Source: Ciona intestinalis
Taxonomy: Eukaryota > Chordata > Ascidiacea > Phlebobranchia > Cionidae
Reading direction: 5' to 3'
Assembly (NCBI RefSeq): GCF_000224145.3
Contig: NW_004190863.1
Location: 150,672 to 214,671, forward strand
Length of the DNA: 64,000 bases
Part shown: positions 49,501-59,505 of the stretch, piece by piece
How the letters are laid out: each line of letters begins with the position of its first letter
How positions within the stretch are numbered: the stretch's first letter is position 1
Notes under the pieces: model-generated
Told to the model about the DNA's origin: nothing
Seen by the model: the letters and a program-made list of their open reading frames with translations, nothing else
Databases searched by the model: none
Position numbers and translations under genes: made by a program

Positions 49501-52500
49501 AAAAAATGTATAAATAATAACAATTTAAAACAACTAAATTGATTAAAAACTAACAAAGAAAAGTTTTTTACAGTTCAAAAATGCCAGGTTTTTAAACTAT
49601 ATGCTTAATATATGAAGTCTCAGAAGTCATACTTACTAAGTAACAGAAAACTGTATAACTGCTCTTATGCTCAATATATAAAGTTGTATTATTAGGTATA
49701 AAATAAAAATGTATGAAATACCTTATATAGGTGTATGACATAAAAAATAAATGTGATTAACCTGTTATAATCTGTACAAAACCGGGCATCATTGAAGCAT
49801 CTTTATCATCAATTACATCAATATCTACGTTCCCATCATCTGATGTAACAAAAGCACAATGCAACTCATCCTTGGTAGGAAGTCTATCACTTAAGTAATA
49901 AGCTTCACCAGATGCCTGTTGGATTGAATAAATTAAATTTGAATAATATTTCTATTGCCCATTTGGTATGGAAAAATGTGGTCTATTTGACGGTTTGTCT
50001 GCCATTCGGCAAGACTCAGGAACTGTGATAAGTATTGTTGAATGGCAAACGAAACGTTGAAAATATGCTATGTTTTTTTTTCATACCAGATGAGCCATTA
50101 TTTTTATTATGCTTGGTAGCAGAAGTAACAGAATATAAGAAATCCTATTTTGTATCTAAGTTATTGCTGGTTTTGGTATTTATTAGATATTTTTTTACCT
50201 TCACTTATATCTAAAGGCTTTATAAATTTGATTGGGTCAAAATAAGAGATGAATGAAACTTTTAACATGCTGGGATATTGCTGGCTTTGGTATTAATTTA
50301 ACGCTACTATCACATGAAAAAAATTGAGTGTTTTTTTTTGTTTTTTTTTATTACAAACCTGCAGAATCCCAGATAGTTTTGGGATATCTTGTGATACAGG
50401 GTAAGTGGTTGGATCCGGTTTGAACGTCTGTGTACCGGTGGAAACCGGTCGCTGCATTGGAGTAATTGCACTCTCAATACCAGGACCTAACTTGCTTGGG
50501 TCGTACAGTGAAACATAAAACTAAAAGAAAATAAATGCAGGGCTGGTTAGAAAAAATACAGGGCTGGTTAGAAAAAAACAAGGGTAGGCCTGCCCATCTA
50601 GCCACCCCAGGTTTGGTGCCTATTCTATTTCTATAGAATCGAATCCAACATATTGGTTGTAATGTTTACTGATTATTGCAGTGCAAAAAAGTTCCAGGGT
50701 AGGCCTGCCCACCCATCCACCTGAGGGTTGGTGCCTACGCAATTGGATATATTTTAAGTAAACATTACAACCAATAAATAAACATGAAAAATAAACATCA
50801 CATGTTGAAGCATTGAAACCTTGTTTATTTTACAACACAAAACTTACAATGCAAATATAATGCACCAGTCATGTGCTTTGTGCAAACATTGTAAATAAAA
50901 GGTTGGTAAACATGACTTTAATGTTTAGTGTATGTTTCATAATGCAGGAAAGTTCAAAAGTTTAAAGTCAAAGCACAATGATACGAATACAGTTTGTAAG
51001 AATAAAATAAAATGAGATTTATACAATTATACAATAAAAAAATAAGATCACATTTTTCTGTAACTTTAAAAACTATCTTTACCAACTGGGGGATAGTGTA
51101 AAACCAGAGAAAATTTAATTTTTAAATATTTAAAAATTACAAATACCTTATAGAAAAGTCCAAGGGCCAAATTAAGCTTGTATGAAACACTGGCATCAAC
51201 TGGGTCTTGTTGAACTGGTGCCAGCTCTTGGGAAAGCAACTTAATAGATGCTGGAAAAATTACAATTTATTTAAAGTGTTATTTTACATGTAGTCCTATT
51301 TCATATACGTTTTGATACATGTTGCTTTTTTGATCAGGTTTGCACTAACAGTTTTAATGCTAAAACAGGTAATGGGTTCAAGGCTTAATGCTGCTACTAT
51401 TATGGGCGTATGTGTCACGCGAGGATAAAGTAAGTTACACTCATTCACCCAGCTGCTAGGTGTCTATACAAACAAAGCCAATGTATGCACATACAGCATT
51501 AAACACATTAATCAATGAGGTTCACTTTGTTTTGTGTAACAGCATTATTACAATGTCACTGCAAATTTTGAGCAAACGTTCTGCATATTCTATACACTAA
51601 ACATGTAGATGCATTAGACTTGTGCTTACACGTAAGATTAGCATCTGATATTTCTTTTCCAACAAGAAAGTTCTCTGTTTCGGTTGCTCGAGCAAAATCA
51701 GGTCTAATTCCTCCATAAACAATCCTTATTTCACTTGATGGTTTGCCATTTATGACTTCAGTGTAAAAAGCTGCGTTCACATAGGCATGGGCGTTCTGTA
51801 GCGGAGAAAAAGTTTTTAAAAAATTAATTTCATCATTATTTCAAATATGACAACAAAGATCAAACTCAGGATCTGATGCTACAAAATACGTAACAGATAA
51901 ACATCAAGTCCAAATTGTATAATATATAGTATGGTAGGGAAAGATGGGGGACCTTTTTATTTTATTTCCTCTACCTATGTAAAGAACATTCAGAATATTA
52001 TAAAACCGTATCCTCACAACTGCCATAAACTGTCGATCAGGATATTTGGATACTATGTACTAAAGGTGTCTCATCTTTCCCAACAGGTCTATAAAGACCA
52101 TAATAGATATATATTTTACCTAAATGGTATCGTCAGTTCCTTTATCAAATAAAATGAACGCTACAGTCACAGAATTTATTACAATTTCAACAAAGAATAA
52201 ACTAGGGCATTATTAAAAAAACTCTTATTTAAAGTGATGAACAATCAGGAATTAATAAAATCTAACAGCGATTGTGTAACTTTTTACACACTTTTGTGCA
52301 AGAAATAAAAAGCAAATTACTCTGATTGTATCAGGAAATATAGAGTTTATAATTCACATTGAAAATCTACCTGAGATCTTGGCATGATCTTGTAGGAAAT
52401 AAAAACATGATTCTTCCCACTTCCATTTACAAGTTTAGGAATTTCCAATGACACAAGCACCTGAGACATAAACAAGCAAAAATGTGAAAATTATTTGTTT

Positions 52501-55500
52501 GAAATTGTTTATTTTAATTTAAAACTTGAAATTAATTTAAGATTCAGAGGAATTAGACTCACTTGTGTACTTTTGATATAGTACATTCATTCAACCATTG
52601 TGGGCAAGTAAAAACACTATTGAAAAAATTCCATTTGATATTATTTTTAATCCTAGGACCTTAATCCTAGGTTTTAATCCTAGGACCCATGGCATACCGC
52701 GCTACATGACCCCACCCACATAGAACAGAATTTAAGATTTAGTGTAACTTGACTCACTTTCTTGCTCATATCCAAGCTCATAAGTCCGTTTGTGCCGAAC
52801 ACAGAGCATGTGGTGGTGATACCAGTGTCTGCATTGAGCACGTTGACTTTTGCACCAGCTCCTTCCATTAACACACAGACATCAGAAGGAAATTCTCGAT
52901 GTAAATGTTTTACCATCATGTTGCCAGCCCATGATGCAGCCTGGGGGTAATACAACAATGAAAATATACACAGAAAAAGTCATACAGGTTTTAATGCTCC
53001 AACCCAATGGCCATAATGGGTTGTCTAAATTGTCACCCACAACTAAAAAAACCAAACACCCACAAAGTAACATATTTTGTAACTTGTAAGCTGGCACGAG
53101 GTGTATGAAACAGAACACATATTATAACGACTGTCAATTCCCAGCCACGCGAGGATGAGCAAGTTCTGTTCAATTCAAGTGATATATTATGCTGTTGCAG
53201 ACAGGTGTATTATAATTCTGAAAGAATCTCTAAGAGTCTAAGGCAACTGAAAACAAACAAATATCTACAAAACAAACTATTGCCAGAAAACCTCGTTAAG
53301 TAATAGGTACAATAATAATATAATAATAACTTTATTCGTCTCTTCAGTTACAGTGGCGAAGGTTTAAAAATATTTTTTACATGAAAAGACAAGATATAGC
53401 GACAAAACAACAGTTGTTAAAACAATTGACAACAATTGTTAAAACATTTGACAATAGTTGTTAAAAATAATTGATGTATCTGACAAAATCTTACATTTCT
53501 AACAGGGAGGCCTGCAATTTTGAGAATATGTTCCACAAGTGGTGCGAAGGTGACAGACTCGCTTGTCTTTTCTTTGAGCAATTTAACAATGCTGCTAAGT
53601 GTGATGCAAGAGCCAAATTTGACCATAGTTGAGTAGTTGAATGTGGTGGTCAGATCAGGAACAAAGTTAATGTCAACCAAGTACTTGGGAAAACTAGTTG
53701 GTTTAAAAACACCTGTGTAGTTTATTTTGTGTCAAATATTAGCATCTGATTTTGTATACTGATGGTATTCAAAATATAGAAAGATTTGTTAAAATTAAAA
53801 ATATTAAATACGCTTAAGCCGAATTTTTAATATTTATATTATTTTGTTTTATTGTTAGGTAAAATTTTGCAGCTAATTTTGTATACTCAACTTATTTTTT
53901 ATTGCATAAAAAGATTATTGTTTGTTATTTGTATCGTTCTTCAAAGAACAGTGACAAGTTAAACTGCCTGATTTTGCCAGTTTCATAAATATATATCATA
54001 TTTTCCTAATTTCTGCAAAACGAATGACATCATCATAAACGTCGCCTCTTCTGCAATTTAAAAAAATCAGCGCCTATGAATATTTACCTGATGAAGTATT
54101 GCCACAAACCAGTTTAAACTGGTTTGAATCGGTTCCTTGCATAATAGAAACCAGGTCTTGCATGGAAGTAGGTTTCAACCAAGTAGTAGCATCACTGCTC
54201 ACTTTAATGGACCTTACTCCAACATTGGTTTTGCAGCTGCCTTTACAAGGTGCTTTACCAATATCCTGGGTGAAAACAACATAAATGTCAATATTTTTTT
54301 ATGAATTTTACAATGCAGGGGGGCAGGTACAGTTAGACGCGCTGTTAGATGTCTATACAAACAAGCAGAGCCTAAGTATACAGTAGTCAACACATTAAAC
54401 AAGGTTCCCAATGTTTTACAACTATGAGTGTATTCTATTCTATGTGGAAGAGGTCCAGCAACGGTATGCCATCAATACTATGATTTCTGCAGGAACAATG
54501 AGTGTAAATGTGAATGTAACACCCTAAACTATGAGTGTAACACCTCCATAGGCGCCAAACTTGGAGTGGCAGGGTAGGCAGGCCTTGCTCGAAATTTTCT
54601 GCATTTCATAAATTTGTAAACATTGCTTTTAAATTTGTTTTAAAAGAATGCACATCTAACTATCTCTGCCTCCCTTACGTTTTAAAAAGCTTGGTGGCTA
54701 TAAACACCTCAGATTTTGACTTTTAGTGCCAACAACCTACGTGTCAATACCTCAATATCCTTGCACTGAGCAAGCAGATTAGGGTCAGCATCACATGCGA
54801 AACATTTCATAGCATCGAGTAAGGAACGGTAACCAGTGCAACGACAAATATTTCCATCGAAACTATCCTCAATCTTCTGTTGTGTGGGGGCTGGGTCTTC
54901 ACTTAAGAGACTGTTAAAAAAAAAGGTGTTAAGGTGTATTAAGACGCATACCAATAGAAAATGAAAATATTTATATGGATGGAGATGCACAAATGTTATT
55001 TTTTTGAAACTTTGGTGGTGCCTATAGATCTCATTTGAGCAGTTCTATCAACAAACAAATTTTGATTTTTGTTGTATGATCTTTTTTAGTATTAAATACT
55101 TTGGCAAACTTAACGAATACTGAGGGTAAATCGACATCGAAGAAGTCATTTTCTGTTTCTTTATTTAAATGTAAACAAGTGCCTTTTCGTTTTTCTAAAT
55201 TCAATTTTACATTTTGTTAAAATCTGTTATTTATTTTCAGTTTTTACGCATTTGTAATTTTGTAGTATTTAAAGGCCTATTATATATATATATATTGTTT
55301 AATTTCATTAAACCATGGTTGAAATACAACAAGAAACCAACTGATCAAGGATCAACTAACCTGTACATGTTCATTACAAAACCAGGTGTGCAGTATCCAC
55401 ACTGGCTTGCACCAAACTGAGCAACATTAGTTTGTATTGGATGATAACCATCTTGTTGGTTGCCTAATCCTTCAACAGTGGTGAAGGTGCAGCCATCAGC

Positions 55501-56670
55501 AGCACACAGAGGCATTAAGCACTTAAAAAAATGTATAAGTAATAAAGTATATTAAAGGCGTCTTCACACACACGCTTTTTGTTTCCATTAAGTTTAACTA
55601 TAATTAATTCAACATTAAATGGCTTGTTTGTCTGCTTAGTGTAGCGACCATGCTTCTTCCTTACAATTACTATTAAATTTAAACAGGCATTTATCCGTAA
55701 GCGTGTTTTAAGAATTGTTGCTTTGTTGGAATGTCTCTTGACTCTCGTCTTTTTTAAATATTTATCTATTTTAGTTACCATTAATTTTACACTGTAAAAG
55801 TACAGAATTATACATACAAATATCCAAAAATACCGAATCATTCATAAAAGTTCTTGAAAAGCAACAGTGCGAACTGTCAAATAATAAACCTTACCGAGTT
55901 GACCGCCTTTGGAGTCTCGTTTGGTTTTTGCAGCGTGACAACACAACACCCACACCCCCCTTCCTCACACATCACTTTTACTCCGGTCAGTTTTGGTTGA
56001 ATTCTCATCCATGAGTTTAGGGATGTTGTAGGATCGGGATCTTGGACTATGTGAATTTAAATGTTCGTTACTTAGCTACCAGGCATAATTTACTAGTAAA
56101 TCAAAATATATAACTATAATATTTATAGCCCATACAACACTAAAATTGTTTTTTTATACTACAGTTATTTTCTTTATATAAACATATTAAATACTGTTTG
56201 AGTTTGAGTGGCTTATCTAGAATGAAAAAGGTAGTATATTTCGAGCGCTTCATCCGCCATCTGGCTAGACTTTATATCCAATTGAGTATCGTCCTCTTAT
56301 GGAGTCTGGTTCAGATGGCCGATGGAATGTCAGTATTACACTGCGTTTTTATACAGTTTCTATACAAGGTGAGCCAATAAAAAAATCGAATGTGTTTATA
56401 TAGAAAATCAAGACTGAAGTATAAAAATACAATTTTAAGTGACATGTATGGAAAACTGAAGTGGAAATATTAAAGTAATAAATATAGATCCACCAGTTAA
56501 TGATCCATCACACTTTTCTATGAATATAGAATATAAATAGTGCAACAATGAACTGCATGTTAATAATAAAAAAATGTTGGAATTGTTTACAGCAAAATCT
56601 TACCCACATAATCTTTTCCATTAACTTTAAATTCAATGCTGTTGCCATTGGCTGGCTCAAAGTTCTTCAT
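40588..56670 (-). CDS. XDH-like: Xanthine dehydrogenase / aldehyde oxidase family molybdo-flavoenzyme, divergent active site (27 exons, 1274 aa)
   Basis: Exons (minus): 56604-56670, 55895-56046, 55361-55521, 54751-54910, 54088-54265, 53495-53712, 52758-52940, 52371-52460, 51630-51795, 51147-51250, 50359-50520, 49762-49915, 49204-49323, 47997-48172, 47482-47648, 46984-47171, 46484-46600, 45796-45876, 45270-45434, 44558-44666, 44140-44251, 43280-43408, 42675-42808, 42139-42267, 41630-41777, 41101-41281, 40588-40661; all phases fit. The two 2Fe-2S domains keep their cysteines (CEEGGCGCC; QCGYCTPG and NICRCTGYR). The FAD domain includes KLVCGNT and AASWAGN. The molybdenum domain has GQQYHFYMET, RVGGAYGGK, SLNPSVDIGQVEGAF and SKASGEPP. 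Relative to bovine XDH, Glu802 is Ser (GGKST), Arg880 aligns with Asp, and the TAFRGFGG loop is rewritten as TWCRSP; Glu1261 is kept. A hydroxylase reaction is expected from the family but the substrate cannot be named. Intron 24 uses a GC donor. No peroxisomal or signal sequence. Confidence 0.92.
41333..41532 (-). repeat. SINE-like repeat in XDH-like intron 25
   Basis: Reverse-oriented: GTCATTATAACTTGTTCG, TTATACACCTTGTGTCAG, then CATTAGTCACCCCTGGGTTG and CTTGCCCAAGGACACATACG. A tail-only copy lies nearby at about 40985-41040. Confidence 0.62.
42311..42440. repeat. Family-1 element with rearranged left end
   Basis: Opens TATAGTAGGGTGGGGTAAGA, then shows a short duplicated and G-rich version of its own first 40 bp before TTTTATTCTATTTTCTCATT. 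The right half is missing. Confidence 0.62.
42480..42672. repeat. Hairpin element (family 3) abutting XDH-like exon 23
   Basis: The arms are GGCTCATCTGGTATAAAATG and its inverted match GTTTTATACCAGATGAGCC, and it ends GGTAGCAGAAGTAACAGAAT. The end touches the exon 23 donor at 42673-42674. Relatives are at 4365-4450, 43180-43262, 43455-43580, 49955-50135 and 56085-56385, several in introns of this same gene. Confidence 0.72.
43965..44130. repeat. Short tandem repeat in XDH-like intron 21
   Basis: Three imperfect units of the type CCTCACCCACATAGAACAGA follow one another (near 44020, 44072 and 44105). This matches the repeat motif at 46135-46465. Confidence 0.6.
44330..44515 (-). repeat. SINE-like repeat in XDH-like intron 20
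   Basis: Contains GATAATTTGGACAACCCATT, GACAACTGGGTTGGATCAAT and CCCAAGGACACATACGCCCA. A short direct duplicate of its first 40 bp lies just before it at 44285-44325. Confidence 0.58.
45568..45770. repeat. Family-1 inverted-repeat element in XDH-like intron 18
   Basis: Opens GATGACAGAAGATGGGCAAC, has the full core, and closes GTCCCATCTCCCCCACCTCA with ACTATAATA at the edge. It ends about 26 bp from exon 18. Confidence 0.75.
46135..46465. repeat. Intronic minisatellite in XDH-like intron 17
   Basis: About four units of 80-95 bp, each carrying GGGTAATGGCC, TAAATCCCAGG, and CTCA..TCTCACCCATAT. The copies differ noticeably. Single diverged units of the same motif occur at 2725-2790, 3325-3395, 47350-47450 and 52660-52735. 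Confidence 0.78.
46625..46745. repeat. AT-rich tandem repeat in XDH-like intron 16
   Basis: Three units of about 40 bp built on TTCAGAAAAATATTTT and GTTTTATTCAGAATTA. Confidence 0.7.
47694..47800. repeat. Family-1 element, left half, in XDH-like intron 14
   Basis: Opens TACGGTGGGGTAAGATGGGA and contains TGTTAGCACCTAGATCC and AACAATTAACAACC. The right terminal repeat is missing. Confidence 0.62.
47848..47980. repeat. Tandem repeat, ~35-bp unit, in XDH-like intron 14
   Basis: Four units with the consensus CAGTGTTTCCAAACTTAAATACTGTTTTAA (quoted in two parts: CAGTGTTTCCAAAC, TTAAATACTGTTTTAA). The last unit ends 17 bp from the exon 14 donor. Confidence 0.8.
48755..48960. repeat. Dispersed repeat, partner of 30605-30825
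   Basis: Reverse complement of the EDEM1 intron copy: ACAGTGATTTTCCGAACAAC, CAAAAGATTGCAATGTCCAC and GCATGAAGTACTTGGC are aligned. A terminal piece CGGAAAGTCACTGTCCAC is also present at 48588. Confidence 0.7.
49955..50135. repeat. Hairpin element (family 3) in XDH-like intron 11
   Basis: The inverted arms include CCATTTGGTATGGAAAAATG and CATACCAGATGAGCCATT. The right end is GGTAGCAGAAGTAACAGAAT, the same as in the copy next to exon 23. Confidence 0.7.
51923..52093. repeat. Family-1 inverted-repeat element in XDH-like intron 8
   Basis: Opens TATAGTATGGTAGGGAAAGA and closes TCATCTTTCCCAACAGGTCT. There are internal deletions around the TTTGGTAGTAAAC and TTGTTAATTG segments. Confidence 0.72.
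52985..53165 (+). repeat. SINE-like repeat in XDH-like intron 6
   Basis: Contains GCTCCAACCCAATGGCC, GGGTTGTCTAAATTGTC, GCACGAGGTGTATGAAACAG and CACGCGAGGATGAGCAAGTT. The head is lost. Another tail fragment lies at 51345-51440. Confidence 0.6.
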
Positions 56671-57097
56671 ATTTACATGAAAGTTTCATCACAGTTATAT
56701 TATTTATCACAACCTCTATAAATTAAAGAGAAACAACTATCAAGAATAGTAGTGGTCAAGCTGTTTCTAATGGTGCAAGGTATTTTGTTGTACAAGTATA
56801 AATAAATTCTAAAGGTAGAGAACAAAATAGTCCCACAGATATTTAACGTTTCAGTATATTAGCAGCAAGCTTCAAACAAAGAATAAAAACACAAGATAAC
56901 AGCATAAACGGATAATAAAGAATCTGAATATTTTTTGTAGCATAGCGTAGGTAAATGTACCATTTTTTCAGAAATTTCTGTTTGTAGGATGTTATCTATA
57001 TAAAATAATATATATGTGACCACTATGGGGTAAAGCATGCATTTCATTTAAGTGTTCTAAAACAATATTATTTGAGCTTAACTTTTTTATATTTTTT
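56671..57097. other. Spacer between YOD1 and the XDH-like gene
   Basis: About 430 bp of AT-rich sequence containing the XDH-like promoter and YOD1 3' flank. No RNA or open frame can be supported; no strong TATA box next to the XDH-like start. Confidence 0.5.
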
Positions 57098-57997
57098 TTA
57101 TTGAACTTCCCCAAAATTGCCATGCCCTGTCTCTTTAGCATGCTTTTGTGCACCAGTTTGGCCAGATAACAGAGTGTTGCATGTTAAACAACGCAAGTTA
57201 AAATTTGCTGTGTCTGTGTATAGTCTCGCTTTATGGCACCCCTCTGCCACTTTTATTGCATTCGAGAGAGCAACGTCATCGGATGTTGTAAAAATAGTTT
57301 GGGTGGGTAAAGAAGGGTTGCCAGAGTCCAAATACATTGGGTCATAGTGAATTCCATCATAGAGAAGGAATATACGAGTCAAGTAACCGGCGTTTTGACC
57401 ATAGTTATCAACCCGCAAAGTTTGAATGTCCACAGCTGCGATCTCGACCTGGTAAATCTTAGATAAAATAGAAAGTTCAATCCCTCCACCCCAGGAAGAA
57501 TCACATTGAATCCAAACACTGTACTCGTCAGCCGTTTTACCCAAAACAGCCTCCGTATATTCCTCAGGGTTTGACCGAACAACATTTGCAATGTCTGCTC
57601 TCAGTCGTTTGGCTTCCGGGTAGTCATTTTTTGTTAATCTTCCCTGCAGGGCATAAAATACACTGTAAAACAGGCATGAATTGTCGGCAGGTACTTCTTT
57701 TCTTAACATCCGTGGCTCTACTACAGTTGCTTCAACAGTTTTGTTTTTCTTCTCCTTGTTAACAATTGTGAAAGTATCTCCAGACCGAATTTTTAATTCG
57801 TTTAATGAGACAGATGAGTCAGACAAGTTTAAGGGCTTTGGTGGGTAACCTATCATGATTTTGAGGCAGTTACTGTCCACACCAATTGCTTCTTTGATTG
57901 CAAGTTGCAAATCACCTAATGTTGAAGTTCCAAACAACTTTGCATTCAGTCTATGAGTCCCTGTGTCTGTTTTACATCTTAATTGGAGTGCCGCCAT
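57098..57997 (-). CDS. YOD1: Ubiquitin thioesterase OTU1 (YOD1), intronless, 299 aa
   Basis: Cysteine deubiquitinase that works with p97/VCP in ER-associated degradation. One uninterrupted frame encodes all domains. An N-terminal UBX-like ubiquitin fold spans ~aa 5-80 (LQLRCKTDTGTHRL to SGDTFTIV). The OTU catalytic domain spans ~aa 100-225, with the Asp-Cys pair in VPADNSCLFYSVF, the WGGGIELSILS loop and the catalytic His in GIHYDPMY. A C-terminal C2H2 zinc finger (LRCLTCNTLLSGQTGAQKH..TGH) completes the YOD1 layout. Length is slightly under human (348 aa), the difference being at the N-terminus. The stop TAA overlaps an AATAAA followed by an A-rich run, so the 3' UTR is either absent or short. 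It is the only single-exon gene among the six. Confidence 0.95.
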   Translation of the reverse strand: MAALQLRCKTDTGTHRLNAKLFGTSTLGDLQLAIKEAIGVDSNCLKIMIGYPPKPLNLSDSSVSLNELKIRSGDTFTIVNKEKKNKTVEATVVEPRMLRKEVPADNSCLFYSVFYALQGRLTKNDYPEAKRLRADIANVVRSNPEEYTEAVLGKTADEYSVWIQCDSSWGGGIELSILSKIYQVEIAAVDIQTLRVDNYGQNAGYLTRIFLLYDGIHYDPMYLDSGNPSLPTQTIFTTSDDVALSNAIKVAEGCHKARLYTDTANFNLRCLTCNTLLSGQTGAQKHAKETGHGNFGEVQ

Positions 57998-58260
57998 TTA
58001 TCAGAATTGCAGATACACAAATATTAGCAATCTTAATAAATCCAAACAGTAGGCTAACTACAAAAAAAAATGCGTGAGATAATTGATATATGAACAGTAC
58101 TGATATTCCTAGGGACTCAGTGTGGATTATTAGAATACAAATTCCACCGATAAAGATACATTTATCAATTGTGCTCCAACCAAGTATTTTTCTTTCAAAC
58201 AGCGCAACGTTAAGCACTTTATATAATTTCAAATGTTTTGTTTTGTATCTCTCGCTCGCC
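57998..58260. promoter_or_regulatory. YOD1 upstream region
   Basis: The YOD1 promoter should lie here because the coding frame starts at 57997. No defined promoter motif was recognised. The inverted duplication of the peptide locus begins immediately to the right. Confidence 0.4.
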
Positions 58261-58944
58261 CACGTTTCTCTCGGCGCATTTAACTTCTTTCTCTTTTATA
58301 GTTAACGTCCTCCAAGCGCACTCTCTTTTTCTTTAACAGATGAGAGATAAACACACGACCCCTGTTGCACGACTGAATGTGCACTTGAATTTTAGTGGCA
58401 ACAATCAAAAATAGTTTATTGATGATTCGTAAACAGCCCATATAAAATTTCTGAAGCATGGGAAAACGATCGTGTATATTTTCTGTGCGTATACATATAA
58501 TCGGTAATGTAGCTTGGATATAAACCACACCGTAAGCCATTAAGGTTATTCAATGCCAGAGCCATGAGTGTTTCTATGACACTTTTGAATCAGAGTACAC
58601 TAAACAAGTTACGACATACTTGTTTAGATGGCTATACTCAATGCTACATCTCCGAAAAAATGGAGTTCTCCTTTTGTTCCTGGGTATGCCACCTCCTGGC
58701 CTTTTGTGTACACATGTAAACTGAATTTGAAAATTTTAACCTTTTATCTGGTAAGCCCTCACGTTTTCAAACAATTAGGGTTATTAGTCGGCACATGCGC
58801 AATAGCGCAATTAAAGTATAAATTCAACCAATGGTCATCGGAACAAATATATCACGAATCCGCCGTCAATGAGCGTTAATTTGCATTAAGTTGAGTAAGT
58901 GATAAATTTGGCTGTGCTATTTCTTAGAATTTATTATAAAATGT

Positions 58945-59235
58945 TTAAACGTCCCTCGTCTTTCGATACAAAACATCCGCTTTTTGTCTGACGAAAACGT
59001 TTTGGCGACTTTCATTTTGGCTTCCTATATTGCCATGTTAAGATAATAAATCTTGATTGACAGGTTGCAAGCATCATATAATTACTTGCATTTACTTGCA
59101 ACCTGTCAATCAAATGTTTTAAATCACAACACACGGCAATACAGGAAGCTAAAATGGAAGTCGCCAAAACGTTTTCGTCAGACAGAAAAGCGGATGTTTT
59201 GTATTAAAAGACGGACGACGTATGGGGAAACGTTT
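58945..59235. repeat. Long-arm hairpin element (family 2) upstream of peptide copy A
   Basis: Two arms of about 125 bp are inverted matches: CGTCTTTCGATACAAAACAT..GACGAAAACGTTTTGGCGAC..TTGATTGACAGGTTGCAAGC, and the reverse complement. A short centre near 59075-59090 separates them. Other copies: 61530-61690 (one arm), 62765-62993, and 63800 to the window end. All are tied to the peptide locus. Confidence 0.85.
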
Positions 59236-59283
59236 TTTTTTAATTATTTTAAACAAAGCAATTATTCAAAAACTGTTTATGGT

Positions 59284-59294
59284 CTTATATAAGG
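59284..59294 (+). promoter_or_regulatory. TATA box of peptide gene copy A
   Basis: CTTATATAAGG lies about 110 bp upstream of the peptide ATG, and is matched by CCTATATAAGA in copy C. The downstream GTAAGT at 59346 and the TTGCAG at 59395-59400 define a 5' UTR intron. Confidence 0.65.
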
Positions 59295-59400
59295 CACTGT
59301 TTCTGTTAAACAAACCACCAGTCTTCTACAGACCACAACGTAAAAGTAAGTGGCTTGTATAAGCGGTGTATCGTTTTACTTACACGAGTTTATGTTGCAG

Positions 59401-59505
59401 ATGAACAAGTCAGCACTTCTCCTTTTGCTCGTCATCGGACTCCTCGTTCTCACTGAAACCACTGATGCCGGCTGGGGTCGTCGTCGTCGCAGATTTGTTG
59501 TATAG
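59401..59505 (+). pseudogene. Secreted arginine-rich small peptide gene, copy A, disrupted by a transposable element
   Basis: The ATG follows directly after a splice acceptor. The frame encodes a typical signal peptide (NKSALLLLLVIGLLVLTETTDA, ~23 aa) and a short Trp-containing arginine run, ending in a stop at 59503-59505. From about 59499 the sequence is the left terminal repeat of a family-1-type element, so the last residues and the stop come from the insertion. Sequence homologous to the rest of the copy C exon resumes at about 60652 beyond the element. The layout (signal, cationic core) resembles antimicrobial peptide precursors; function is inferred. Confidence 0.65.

Larger units (their letters stand above)
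58260..59505 (+). repeat. Left arm of a large inverted duplication (peptide gene copy A)
   Basis: Matches the reverse complement of 62504-63720 over the whole unit, with indels: the CGTTTCTCTC..GCGCA block, GAGATAAACACACGAC, GTGTATATTTTC, TGTAGCTTGGATAT, AATGCTACATCTCCGAAAAA, the family-2 hairpin, the TATA region and the peptide exon. It is clearly diverged, so the duplication is not recent. Confidence 0.85.
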
